A stretch of DNA of 64,000 bases from Lentilactobacillus kisonensis DSM 19906 = JCM 15041 (lineage in GTDB: Bacteria > Bacillota > Bacilli > Lactobacillales > Lactobacillaceae), in contig NZ_AZEB01000008.1 of assembly GCF_001434135.1 (NCBI RefSeq), positions 1-64,000 of the forward strand. The letters run 5' to 3'. A program made the position numbers and the translations under genes. Below, piece by piece: positions 17,928-25,986 of this stretch. The notes below the pieces were generated by a model. That model was not told the DNA's origin. It did no database searches and saw nothing but the letters and a program-made list of their open reading frames with translations. The stretch's first letter is position 1; each line of letters begins with the position of its first letter.

Positions 17928-18659
17928 CTAGATTGTTAAACCGCCGTCAATGGTGATCACTTGGCCGGTAATGTATTGATTGTGGACCAAAAAGGTAACC
18001 GCATCGGCAACTTCAGCTGGATCACCAAAACGTTTCAACGGAATTTGGTCAGTGAACTCTTTTTGCCGCCGCTCACTCATCTTAGCCGTCATATCAGTGG
18101 CAACCATCCCAGGGGCAACCGCGTTACACCGAATATTTCTCAACGCGCCTTCACGGGCAGCTGTCTTAGTTAAGCCAACTAAGCCCGCCTTGCTGGCAGA
18201 GTAATTGGCTTGCCCAAGATTGCCATGCAACCCAGAAATACTTGCCAGGTTAACGATGGCCCCGGTTCGGCTCTTTTGCATGATTTTCATCGCAAACTTC
18301 GTCATGTTAAAGGCCCCAACTAAATTAGTATTGATTACCGCTTCAAAATCAGCCAATTTCATTCGGCTTAACAGCTTATCCTTGGTAATCCCAGCGTTGT
18401 TTACCAGCACATCAAGTTGACCGTATTTGGCAACCACGTCATTGACCATCTTTTCAGCGTCAGTTTCATTAGCAACATCGCCAACCAGGTTGTCAAAGAC
18501 TAACCCTTGATCGGCAAAATTCTGCTTTTCGTCAGCCGTTAAGGCGTGATGTGAATTGATGACAACCGTCATGCCATCATTGGCAAGCCGTTTCGCAATT
18601 GCCAAGCCAATTCCCTTTGCGGCGCCAGTTACCAAAGCTACTTGTTTTGTTTCACTCAT
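17928..18659 (-). CDS. fabG: 3-oxoacyl-ACP reductase
   Basis: 243 residues, short-chain dehydrogenase. NADPH loop TGAAKGIG, NNAG motif, catalytic Ser-Tyr-Lys (YSASKAG), C-terminal ITGQVITIDGGLTI. It reduces 3-ketoacyl-ACP. The start codon overlaps the fabD stop by one base. Confidence 0.97.
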   Translation of the reverse strand: MSETKQVALVTGAAKGIGLAIAKRLANDGMTVVINSHHALTADEKQNFADQGLVFDNLVGDVANETDAEKMVNDVVAKYGQLDVLVNNAGITKDKLLSRMKLADFEAVINTNLVGAFNMTKFAMKIMQKSRTGAIVNLASISGLHGNLGQANYSASKAGLVGLTKTAAREGALRNIRCNAVAPGMVATDMTAKMSERRQKEFTDQIPLKRFGDPAEVADAVTFLVHNQYITGQVITIDGGLTI

Positions 18660-19576
18660 TATTTCACCAACTTTATTTTTGATCGAAAATCATTCAGCGT
18701 CTCAACGCTGTCAATATGGCATGTGTGTCCCTTATCAACGGCCTTCTTCGCAAATTTCATTAACGTGTCGCCAGGGCCCAATTCTACCAATGTGTCGCAC
18801 CCCAATTGGGTGAGTTGCGTTAAACAGTCAGCAAAATGAGTTGGCTTAATGAGTTGGGCAACCAAGGTCTGTTTAATCATCGACATGTCAAACGGCTGTG
18901 CCGTCGTATTACTAATCACCGGAAAGGCAAGTTTATGAAAGTCGACCCCTTGAATTCGGTCAGCTAACAGATCAGAAGCCTCCTGCATAAACGGCGTATG
19001 AGAAGCTACCGTCATCTTCAACGGCACGACTCGCTTTACCCCATGATCGTGCAGATAGTCAGTTACGGCTTCAAGCCCTTCTGGCGACCCCCCAATTACA
19101 ATTTGAGAATCTGTGTTGTAGTTAGCCGCGTAAATTGGACCTTGTTTTGCACCAAACGCAATTGCCTGGTCCACCATTGCAGCATTTGTTTTCAAAACAG
19201 CAGCCATTTTTCCAGGGTGGGCCTTCCCAGCCTGATCCATGTACGTGCTGCGGTCCTGAACCAAGTGAAGTGTATCAGCGAACGTTAACCCACCAGCTGC
19301 AAGCAAGGCGCTGTATTCGCCTAAACTCAACCCAGTTACGCCAAGTGGCAAGCCGCCCTCCTTTGCCATGATTCGGTAAAGGCCGGTGCTCATTGTCACA
19401 ATTGCAACCTGGGTATTCACTGGCTTATCCAAAACAGCTGCATCGTTTAGGTCCATGCCTAACGCTTCAGAAGCTTCTTCAACCGTCTGTCGATATACTG
19501 ACTCTTGTCTGTATAAATCTTGGCCCATTCCAGCAAATTGTTTGCCCTGACCACTAAATAAATACCCTAATTTCAA
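18659..19576 (-). CDS. fabD: Malonyl-CoA:ACP transacylase
   Basis: 305 residues. Nucleophile elbow GLSLGEYSALLAAG with the catalytic Ser, Arg-binding region and catalytic His in VASHTPFM. It moves malonyl from CoA to ACP. Starts 9 bases after acpP. Confidence 0.97.
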   Translation of the reverse strand: MKLGYLFSGQGKQFAGMGQDLYRQESVYRQTVEEASEALGMDLNDAAVLDKPVNTQVAIVTMSTGLYRIMAKEGGLPLGVTGLSLGEYSALLAAGGLTFADTLHLVQDRSTYMDQAGKAHPGKMAAVLKTNAAMVDQAIAFGAKQGPIYAANYNTDSQIVIGGSPEGLEAVTDYLHDHGVKRVVPLKMTVASHTPFMQEASDLLADRIQGVDFHKLAFPVISNTTAQPFDMSMIKQTLVAQLIKPTHFADCLTQLTQLGCDTLVELGPGDTLMKFAKKAVDKGHTCHIDSVETLNDFRSKIKLVK

Positions 19577-19585
19577 CTAATCACC

Positions 19586-19828
19586 CTACTTATCAGCGGT
19601 TTGTTTGAGGACGTAATCAACTAATTCACCGACTGTTTCCATCCCCTCGTCAGTTTCGATTTCGATATCGTAAGTATCTTCGATTTTATCGATCACTTCA
19701 AAAATATCTAAGCTGTCTAGATCCAAGTCGTTCTTGAAATTAGTGTCTTCCTTAATCTTGTCAGCATCTACGTCCAATTGATCCACGATAATTTCTTTTA
19801 CCTTGCCAAATACTTCTTCTTTAGTCAT
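19586..19828 (-). CDS. acpP: Acyl carrier protein
   Basis: 80 residues, very acidic. The DSLD motif (LDLDSLDIFEVI) holds the Ser that receives 4'-phosphopantetheine. It carries growing acyl chains. Preceded by AGGAAA-type ribosome binding site; 59 bases after fabH. Confidence 0.97.
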   Translation of the reverse strand: MTKEEVFGKVKEIIVDQLDVDADKIKEDTNFKNDLDLDSLDIFEVIDKIEDTYDIEIETDEGMETVGELVDYVLKQTADK

Positions 19829-19887
19829 TGTTAGTTTCCTCCAAATTTTAAGTCATTCATTTTAGTTGTCATTAATTTGTTAGTTCT

Positions 19888-20871
19888 TTAATACTTAATA
19901 ATCATGGTACCGACGGTTAAGCCGCCGCCAAAGCCAGATAACGCGATGACATCCCCCCTTTTAATGCGCTGTTGTTTAACCAACTCGTCTAACAAGATTG
20001 GTTCACTTGCAGCCGCTGTATTACCATACTCATCAATGTTAATTGGAAATTTACTCATTGGAACGGCCAGCTCATCCGCAATTCGCTCAACAATTCGTTG
20101 GTTAGCCTGATGGAGGACAAAGCAGTCAACGTCTTCGACCGTCATCCCCGCATGCGCCAACGCCTCATTAATTGATTCAGGGACATTCTTGACGGCAAAG
20201 CGATACACCCGCCGCCCGTTCATTTTAAAAAACGGCGAACGGGGCGTTTGATCACTGACAAACGGTGACGGCTCACCAGTCTGACCAGCCGTCAGGTTAT
20301 CACCTAATTCACCTAACGTCTTGAGCTTTTCTGACACAAATGAACCGCTGGCAGCTGATGTGTTCCTAATTAAAACCCCGCCGGCACCATCGCCGAATAA
20401 AACGGCAGTCGATCGATCTTGCCAATCAATGAGTTTGCTGAGGGTTTCACCGCCAATTAGAATGGCATTTTTTTGCTGATTCGCCATTAGCATTTGCTTG
20501 ACAACATGCATCCCGTACACAAATCCTGAACAGGCTGCGTCAATGTCAAACGCAATCGCATTAGTCGCGCCAAGCTTTCCCTGAACCATAGCGCTCACAG
20601 ACGGCGTTAAATAATCCGGAGACATTGTTGCAACCACGATTAAATCAATATCACTCGCGTTGAGCTTGCTTTTAGCTAACAGCTTCGTTGCAACGGTCAA
20701 GCAGAGTGAACTGGTTGTTTCGGTAGTCGCAACATGGCGCCGCTTAATGCCTGTCCGCTGGGTAATCCAGTCATCTGAGGTGGGCATCATGGTTGATAAT
20801 TCATTATTGTCGACAATCCGCTCAGGAACTGTACTGGCCGTTGCCATTATTTTGAAGTCTTCAAATTTCAT
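19888..20871 (-). CDS. fabH: Beta-ketoacyl-ACP synthase III
   Basis: 327 residues. Catalytic Cys in DAACSGFVYG, His in VLHQANQRI, Asn in YGNTAAAS; C-terminal GFGGGLTVG. It starts fatty-acid synthesis from acetyl-CoA and malonyl-ACP. The start overlaps the fabT stop as ATGA, so the two are translationally coupled. Confidence 0.97.
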   Translation of the reverse strand: MKFEDFKIMATASTVPERIVDNNELSTMMPTSDDWITQRTGIKRRHVATTETTSSLCLTVATKLLAKSKLNASDIDLIVVATMSPDYLTPSVSAMVQGKLGATNAIAFDIDAACSGFVYGMHVVKQMLMANQQKNAILIGGETLSKLIDWQDRSTAVLFGDGAGGVLIRNTSAASGSFVSEKLKTLGELGDNLTAGQTGEPSPFVSDQTPRSPFFKMNGRRVYRFAVKNVPESINEALAHAGMTVEDVDCFVLHQANQRIVERIADELAVPMSKFPINIDEYGNTAAASEPILLDELVKQQRIKRGDVIALSGFGGGLTVGTMIIKY

Positions 20872-21335
20872 TTAGCTGAAACCTCACCAATAAAGTCTTC
20901 CACGTTAACTAACGCCTGCTTCATTTTCTTAATATCTGACCCATTGAACCCCTTTAGGCATTGCTCAACTAATTTCCGATGGAACGCGTAATGCGCTCGG
21001 TAAAGCAATCTGCCCTTATCAGTTAACGCCAGGTTGATAATTCGTCGGTCTTGCTGATTAGTTAACCGTGAAATATACCCCTTCCGCTCCAAATTATTTA
21101 AGTTCGCCGTCAGTGTTCCCTTGCTCAATCGTAAGATTCTAGCGACCTCAGAAGTGGTTTTTCGATCATGCAGGCCAATTGTGTGAACCAAATGGAGTTC
21201 CTTTGCGGTGATGTCTTTAAACCGGCTCTTCTTAATTTCGCTCTCTTCGATTCGCATAATCTGATCATAAATGTCCACCAAGGAGTCACTAATAAAGTTA
21301 TAGTCGGCCTTAATTTCATCACTTATCGCATTCAT
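20868..21335 (-). CDS. fabT: MarR-family fatty-acid synthesis repressor FabT
   Basis: 155 residues, winged helix-turn-helix of the MarR family (TSEVARILRLSKGTLTANLN; wing with QQDRRIINLALT). In lactic acid bacteria FabT binds the fab promoter, with acyl-ACP as co-repressor. Two FabT-type palindromes lie upstream of the first gene, one overlapping the -35 box. Second gene of the operon, 29 bases after fabZ. Confidence 0.95.
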   Translation of the reverse strand: MNAISDEIKADYNFISDSLVDIYDQIMRIEESEIKKSRFKDITAKELHLVHTIGLHDRKTTSEVARILRLSKGTLTANLNNLERKGYISRLTNQQDRRIINLALTDKGRLLYRAHYAFHRKLVEQCLKGFNGSDIKKMKQALVNVEDFIGEVSAK

Positions 21336-21364
21336 TAATTGATTCTCCTAAGAATTCACCCAAA

Positions 21365-21811
21365 TTAAATCTTCTTTTTGGGATCCGGCACAATAAAGGT
21401 TAATTCTGCAGAACAGGCAACTTTATCGTCTACCTTTGCTTCACACTTAACCTTCCCCATATTGTCACGTTGCTTTTCCATCTCAACGTGCAACTTTAAG
21501 ACATCTCCTGGTCGAACTACTTTCCTAAACTTTGCGCTATCAATGGCGCCAAGGTAAGCCGTTTTTCCTTGATACTTTTTAGTTTTCAAAATCAAAATTG
21601 AAGCGGCTTGAGCAAGTGATTCAATAATTAATACCCCCGGCATTACGGGGTTGCCAGGAAAATGGCCTTGGAAAAATTCCTCGTTAATCGTCACGTTCTT
21701 GGTACAAACAATTGATTCACCAGGATTTAACTCATCAACTTTGTCCATAAATAAAATAGGATACCGGTTGGGGATCAAATCCATAATTTCAGCTGCGTCT
21801 AATACACTCAT
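21365..21811 (-). CDS. fabZ: 3-hydroxyacyl-ACP dehydratase FabZ
   Basis: 148 residues from ATG 21811, with AAGGAAG ribosome binding site six bases upstream. An in-frame ATG at 21856 overlaps the operator and has no ribosome binding site. Active-site motif QGHFPGNPVMPGVLIIE with catalytic His and Glu, unlike the second copy at 15776. It dehydrates 3-hydroxyacyl-ACP to trans-2-enoyl-ACP. First gene of the acc-fab operon. Confidence 0.96.
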   Translation of the reverse strand: MSVLDAAEIMDLIPNRYPILFMDKVDELNPGESIVCTKNVTINEEFFQGHFPGNPVMPGVLIIESLAQAASILILKTKKYQGKTAYLGAIDSAKFRKVVRPGDVLKLHVEMEKQRDNMGKVKCEAKVDDKVACSAELTFIVPDPKKKI

Positions 21812-21857
21812 TGATTTCTTCCTTTCAGTCACAGATGATCGTGTTTGAACAGTCATA

Positions 21858-21878
21858 TTAGTTTGAAGTTCGAACTAA
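21858..21878 (-). promoter_or_regulatory. FabT-type operator, downstream copy
   Basis: Inverted repeat TTAGTTTGAA-G-TTCGAACTAA located between the promoter and the fabZ start, about 50 bases upstream of ATG 21811. It resembles the FabT box (core TTTGANNNTCAAA-like) but with a differently spaced core. Confidence 0.6.
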
Positions 21879-21938
21879 TTAGTTAAAGAAACTCACCAAA
21901 TTCAAACCCGATCCGTACTTCGTTTTTAAACAAGACAC

Positions 21939-21968
21939 ATCATATAACAGATTAATTTGAATATCAAA
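21939..21968 (-). promoter_or_regulatory. acc-fab operon promoter with overlapping FabT box
   Basis: On the minus strand -35 TTGATA (21962-21967), 17-base spacer, -10 TATGAT (21939-21944). The palindrome TTTGATATTCAAA at 21956-21968 matches the FabT box type and covers the -35, so binding would block RNA polymerase. Confidence 0.8.
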
Positions 21969-22040
21969 CTATTCTAATTAAGGGCATGCCGTTAAAAGGC
22001 ACCACATTCACGTTACGAGTGGCAAAATAAATTTTTCTAC

Positions 22041-22160
22041 TAGGACAGCTGCTCAAGGCAGAAACTTGCGCATAAGCACCCTAAATACAAATTCCAAACC
22101 CAGAAATTCATATTTAAAGAGACTTACACTCCGACTTCTAACCGCTTTGCTCCGCTCACT
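22041..22160 (+). repeat. Palindromic intergenic element, copy 3
   Basis: Ends TAGGACAGCT and CCGCTCACT. Inner stem TAAATA / TATTTA plus AATT. The left outer arm (CAAGGC) no longer matches the right one (GCTTTG), so this copy is decaying on one side. Located between the fab promoter and the end of pdp, and followed after four bases by copy 4. Confidence 0.85.
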
Positions 22161-22164
22161 TTTT

Positions 22165-22284
22165 TAGGACAGCTGCACAAAGCAAAAATCTGCGTGTAAG
22201 CACCTATCGAAAAAATTCCAAGCCCAGGAATTTCCTCGATAGGAGACTTACACTCCGACTTCTAACCGCTTTGCTCCGCTCACT
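22165..22284 (+). repeat. Palindromic intergenic element, copy 4
   Basis: Ends TAGGACAGCT and CCGCTCACT. Outer arms CAAAGC / GCTTTG; middle arms GTGTAAG / CTTACAC; inner stem CCTATCGA / TCGATAGG and AATTCC / GGAATT. One of the best preserved copies. Confidence 0.9.
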
Positions 22285-22300
22285 TTTATTTGCAGCAAAA

Positions 22301-22345
22301 AGCCTCTAGCTGAAATCCCCAAATTTGGATTTTAGCTAGAAGCCT
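22301..22345 (-). terminator. Terminator after pdp
   Basis: Long stem AGCCTCTAGCTGAAATCC / GGATTTTAGCTAGAAGCC with few mismatches and an 8-base loop; on the minus strand it is followed by TTTTT. It lies about 130 bases past the pdp stop and also insulates the fab promoter. Confidence 0.65.
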
Positions 22346-22473
22346 ATTTTAGAAACAGGAGACCTAGACATTAGTCATTTTTTCGTTTGTAATGACAGCT
22401 TTAATCACTACTTTATATTGACTAAATCTTCGTTAAATTCTGGAACCTAAACGCCTATCGTCCCTGTCTCTTC

Positions 22474-23775
22474 CTATTCAATTGTTTCGTAAATCAATTC
22501 TGGCGCCTTGGCTGAATCCGATACCGCAATATTTTGATACAGGAGCTGCTTAATATCATCAACATTTTCCCGATTACTATAAATTGTCAGCAAGGCTTCA
22601 CCCACTTTGACCGGGTCACCAATCTTTTTGTGCAGCATAATGCCGACTGAATAATCAAGCTTATCATCTGCTTTTTGGCGGCCACCACCAAGTAACATGC
22701 TGGCCACACCAACTTCATCAGCAACAATCTTAGAAACCACGCCGGCTTTTTTGGCTGGCAAATCAATCTGATACTTAGCCTGAGGCAAAATGCCCTTGGG
22801 ATCATTCACTACCTCCGGATTGCCGCCCTGATCACGAACCATTGCTTCAAAACTTGCTAAGGCCTCACCATTATGAATGACTTCTTCACACAATTTTTGA
22901 CCCTCATCGGTCGTTTTAGCCTTGTCACCCATAACCGCCATATAGCCACCAATTGTCACAATTAACTTCTCAAGGTCGGCTGGCCCATTACCCTTCAATA
23001 GCGAAATTGATTCTTCAATTTCCAGCGAATTACCAATGGCGTCTCCTAACGGTTGATTCATGTCGGTAATCAAAGCCATACACTGCATGCCAACGCCTTT
23101 TCCAATGTCAACCAATGCCTTGGCTAGGGCCCGCGAGTCAGCTAATGTCTTCATAAAGGCCCCGGCTCCCGTTTTAACATCAATTACTAATGCATCCGTC
23201 CCGGAGGCAATCTTTTTACTCATAATTGAACCGGCAATTAGCGGAATTGAATCAACGGTATCAGTAACGTCCCGTAAAGCATAAATTTTCTTGTCTGCTG
23301 GGGCGATGTTACCAGTAGCGCCAATAATTGCTAATTTATCCTTTTTAACTTGCTCAATGAAATCCTGCTCACTAATTTCCACTTTATAGCCCGGAATTGC
23401 TTCCAATTTATCAAGCGTGCCACCGGTGTGACCAAGGCCACGCCCAGAAATCATTGGAACCGGAATTCCGAGGGCAGCAACCACCGCTGCCAGTGGAATG
23501 CTCGTCTTATCACCAACGCCACCGGTAGAATGTTTATCCACCTTGATTCCGGGAATACTACTTAGGTCAAGATGATCTCCAGACGCCATCATCTTCATGG
23601 TCAAGGTTGCCTGTTCCTTCTTGGTCATTCCCTGAAAGAAGATTGCCATCAATAACGCACTGGTTTGGTAATCTGGAATATCACCAGAAACCACGCCGTC
23701 CACAAAATACTGAATTTGCTCATCAGTCAACTCATTTCCTGACCGTTTTGCGTGAATAATATCTACCATTCTCAT
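22474..23775 (-). CDS. pdp: Pyrimidine-nucleoside phosphorylase
   Basis: 433 residues. N-terminal helical domain, then the thymidine/pyrimidine phosphorylase signature DKHSTGGVGDKTSIPLA and SGRGLGHTGGTLDKLE. It splits pyrimidine (deoxy)ribonucleosides with phosphate to base and sugar-1-phosphate. Downstream of deoR in the deo set, 98 bases away. Confidence 0.95.
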   Translation of the reverse strand: MRMVDIIHAKRSGNELTDEQIQYFVDGVVSGDIPDYQTSALLMAIFFQGMTKKEQATLTMKMMASGDHLDLSSIPGIKVDKHSTGGVGDKTSIPLAAVVAALGIPVPMISGRGLGHTGGTLDKLEAIPGYKVEISEQDFIEQVKKDKLAIIGATGNIAPADKKIYALRDVTDTVDSIPLIAGSIMSKKIASGTDALVIDVKTGAGAFMKTLADSRALAKALVDIGKGVGMQCMALITDMNQPLGDAIGNSLEIEESISLLKGNGPADLEKLIVTIGGYMAVMGDKAKTTDEGQKLCEEVIHNGEALASFEAMVRDQGGNPEVVNDPKGILPQAKYQIDLPAKKAGVVSKIVADEVGVASMLLGGGRQKADDKLDYSVGIMLHKKIGDPVKVGEALLTIYSNRENVDDIKQLLYQNIAVSDSAKAPELIYETIE

Positions 23776-23873
23776 TGTAAAAGTCTCCTTTCAAGAAGCT
23801 AGTTAAATCCCTTATCATCAAAAATCCGGCTCACTATCTGATCCCCATTCAATAACGAAGCCGGACTTATATA

Positions 23874-24821
23874 TCAATAATCAAGCAGTAATTGGGCTAA
23901 GCCTTGATCAATAATCGTGCAATTTGTGTATTTAGCCCGCAAAACTGCGTGAACGCCAGCTACTTTTCGATTCCCAGTTGCAACCAAAATAGCTGCTTTT
24001 TTGGCTTTTAAATCATCTAGGTGAATGCCAATCGTGCGGTCATCAATTTGGTTACTAACAAGGCGGCCTTCCCGATCAATAAACCGGGAAAAAACATCGC
24101 CGATTGCATCCCTTTGAAGTTGGGCCTTTTCCTGTTGGTTAAAGTAGCCCAGTTGGAAAATCAACGCCTCTGATCGCACTGTCCCAACGGTAAATAACGC
24201 AACGTTAGCTTTACGGCCAAGATCTAGAATCCGTTTAATATGGCGATCACTTTCCACCATTTCCTTGGTTACCTTATTGTCAAAAATGACTGGCAGTGGC
24301 AGGTACTCCGGCCGAGTGTGATAAGCCTTTGCTAACTCGTTGACACTTTCATACGCCCAGGTTTTCTCCTGAGAGTGGCTAATACTTCCTTTTAGCTGAA
24401 CAACCCGGACCCCGGAGGCATTTTGCTCCTCGACCTGTTTGGTAACCGAATGAATGGTGTGGCCCCAACCAATCCCAATAATATCGCCGGGTTCAACGAC
24501 CGTGGTCAGGTAATCCGCTGCAAATTTCCCCACACTGTCCGCAGTCGCCGTCATCCCACCGTAATTATTTGGAACCACATGAAACTGAACCCCGTATTTT
24601 GTTTCCAATTGGTCGGCTAATACCTGAGAATCCACCAACGGATTAATAATCTGGATTTTAACCAGCCCGTTCTCCTTGGCATACTGAATCAATCGAGAAA
24701 CCGTTGGCCGTGATATTCCCAGCTGTCTCGCAATTTCTAGCTGACTGAGATTGTCTTGATAGTACAATTCAACAACCTGCAAGCTCTGCTTTAACTTAGT
24801 CACGTCTCTAATTTCTGCCAT
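23874..24821 (-). CDS. deoR: SorC/DeoR-type regulator of deoxyribonucleoside catabolism
   Basis: 315 residues. N-terminal helix-turn-helix (LSQLEIARQLGISRPTVSRLI) followed by a SorC-family sugar-binding domain (GIGWGHTIHSV, LVATGNRKVAGV). Same architecture as B. subtilis DeoR, which binds deoxyribose-5-phosphate as inducer. Located between deoD and pdp, so it probably controls its own gene set; a possible operator lies upstream of deoC at 27938. Confidence 0.88.
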   Translation of the reverse strand: MAEIRDVTKLKQSLQVVELYYQDNLSQLEIARQLGISRPTVSRLIQYAKENGLVKIQIINPLVDSQVLADQLETKYGVQFHVVPNNYGGMTATADSVGKFAADYLTTVVEPGDIIGIGWGHTIHSVTKQVEEQNASGVRVVQLKGSISHSQEKTWAYESVNELAKAYHTRPEYLPLPVIFDNKVTKEMVESDRHIKRILDLGRKANVALFTVGTVRSEALIFQLGYFNQQEKAQLQRDAIGDVFSRFIDREGRLVSNQIDDRTIGIHLDDLKAKKAAILVATGNRKVAGVHAVLRAKYTNCTIIDQGLAQLLLDY

Positions 24822-24886
24822 GGCGTCTTCTCTCCGAATTTATTTTAAAGTACGCATGCGTTGCCAAATCCCCCTCAAAATAACCC

Positions 24887-25600
24887 TTACTTCATATTCT
24901 TAACAGCTGTTTCCAATGATAGGCGAGCCATTTCATCGAATGACGTTTCCCGTTCTTTGGCTGATAATGCCTCCCCAGTTAACAAGTGATCACTCACCGT
25001 CAAAATAGTGAGTGCCCGAATGTGGTGCTTGGCGGCAAGTAAATAAAGGCCGGATGTTTCCATTTCGGTAGCTAAAACACCATAGTCAATCAATTTATGA
25101 ATATCCAGTTCATCGTTGTAGAATCGGTCGGCGGCAAAAATATTTCCCACCTTTGTTTTGATATTCATCTCTTGGGCCGTATGGTAGGCTGAGTCCAGTA
25201 ACCCAAAGTCAGCGATTGGCGAGTAATACATCCCTGGGCCAAACGTGTTTTGAATAATTGACGAGTCAGTCGTTCCGGCTTGGCCTAAAATAACATCCCG
25301 AATCTTAACGTCTGGGCTCATCCCGCCACAGCTACCAACGCGATAAATGGTTTTAACGCCATATTCCTTAATGAGCTCGGTTGTATAAATGGCTAACGAA
25401 GGAATCCCCATCCCAGAACCTTGAACGGAAATCCTTTTCCCTTTATAGGTTCCTGTATAACCAAACATATTGCGAACGTTACTGTATTGAACGGGATCAT
25501 CCAAATAGGTTTCCGCAATAAATTTTGTCCGCAGTGGATCACCTGGCATTAAAACTGTATCTGAGATTTCCCCTGGTTTTGCACCAATGTGTGTACTCAT
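24887..25600 (-). CDS. deoD: Purine-nucleoside phosphorylase, DeoD type
   Basis: 237 residues, hexameric PNP-I family. Phosphate site GDPLRTKFIAE, GSGMGIPS, and the nucleoside site ATEMETSGLY. It converts purine (deoxy)nucleosides and phosphate to base and (deoxy)ribose-1-phosphate, which DeoB then isomerises. AGGAGGT ribosome binding site directly upstream; three palindromic elements separate it from deoB. Confidence 0.95.
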   Translation of the reverse strand: MSTHIGAKPGEISDTVLMPGDPLRTKFIAETYLDDPVQYSNVRNMFGYTGTYKGKRISVQGSGMGIPSLAIYTTELIKEYGVKTIYRVGSCGGMSPDVKIRDVILGQAGTTDSSIIQNTFGPGMYYSPIADFGLLDSAYHTAQEMNIKTKVGNIFAADRFYNDELDIHKLIDYGVLATEMETSGLYLLAAKHHIRALTILTVSDHLLTGEALSAKERETSFDEMARLSLETAVKNMK

Positions 25601-25618
25601 GTAATGACCTCCTAGTTA

Positions 25619-25737
25619 AGTGAGCGGATCCAGGCGCTTAGAAATCGGAGTGTAAGTCTCCTCCGAGGAGAATTCCCGGTTCTGGAATTTTTCTCGGAGG
25701 TGCTTACACGCAGATTTCTGCCTGGAGGAGCTGTCCT
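25619..25737 (-). repeat. Palindromic intergenic element, copy 5 (tandem triplet)
   Basis: Reverse orientation, ends AGTGAGCGG and AGCTGTCCT. Outer arms TCCAGGC / GCCTGGA; inner stem CTCCGAG / CTCGGAG with AATTCC / GGAATT. Flanked on both sides by GTTA. Starts 18 bases upstream of the deoD start. Confidence 0.9.
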
Positions 25738-25741
25738 GTTA

Positions 25742-25860
25742 AGTGAGCGGAGTCAGGCGCTTAGAAACTGGAATATAAGTCTCCTTGGGCGGGAATTCCT
25801 GGGCTTGGAATTTCTGACCAAGGTGCTTATATGGAAGTTTCTGCCTGACGCAGCTGTCCT
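25742..25860 (-). repeat. Palindromic intergenic element, copy 6 (tandem triplet)
   Basis: Outer arms GTCAGGC / GCCTGAC; middle ATAAG / CTTAT; inner stem CCTTGG / CCAAGG with AATTCC / GGAATT. Flanked on both sides by GTTA. Confidence 0.9.
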
Positions 25861-25864
25861 GTTA

Positions 25865-25986
25865 AGTGAGCGGAACAAAGCGGTTAGAAACTGGAACATA
25901 AGTCTCCTCTGACAGAAATCCCTGGTTTTGGGGGATTTTTGTCAGAGGTGCTTATGTGGAAGTTTCTGCTTTGCGCAGCTGTCCTA
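25865..25986 (-). repeat. Palindromic intergenic element, copy 7 (tandem triplet)
   Basis: Outer arms ACAAAGC / GCTTTGC; inner stem CCTCTGACA / TGTCAGAGG. Its terminal TAGGACAGC begins with the TAG that serves as the stop codon of deoB (25984-25986), so the element end is fused to the gene end. Confidence 0.9.

Noticed and set aside
22301-22345. Another copy of the 120-bp element
   Set aside because: The hairpin lacks the TAGGACAGCT and GCTCACT ends and has a T tract, so it is treated as a terminator.
25700-25912. Plus-strand 70-codon frame with internally repeated peptide
   Set aside because: It is a translation of two neighbouring palindromic elements, has no ribosome binding site, and its amino-acid repeats follow only from the DNA repeat.
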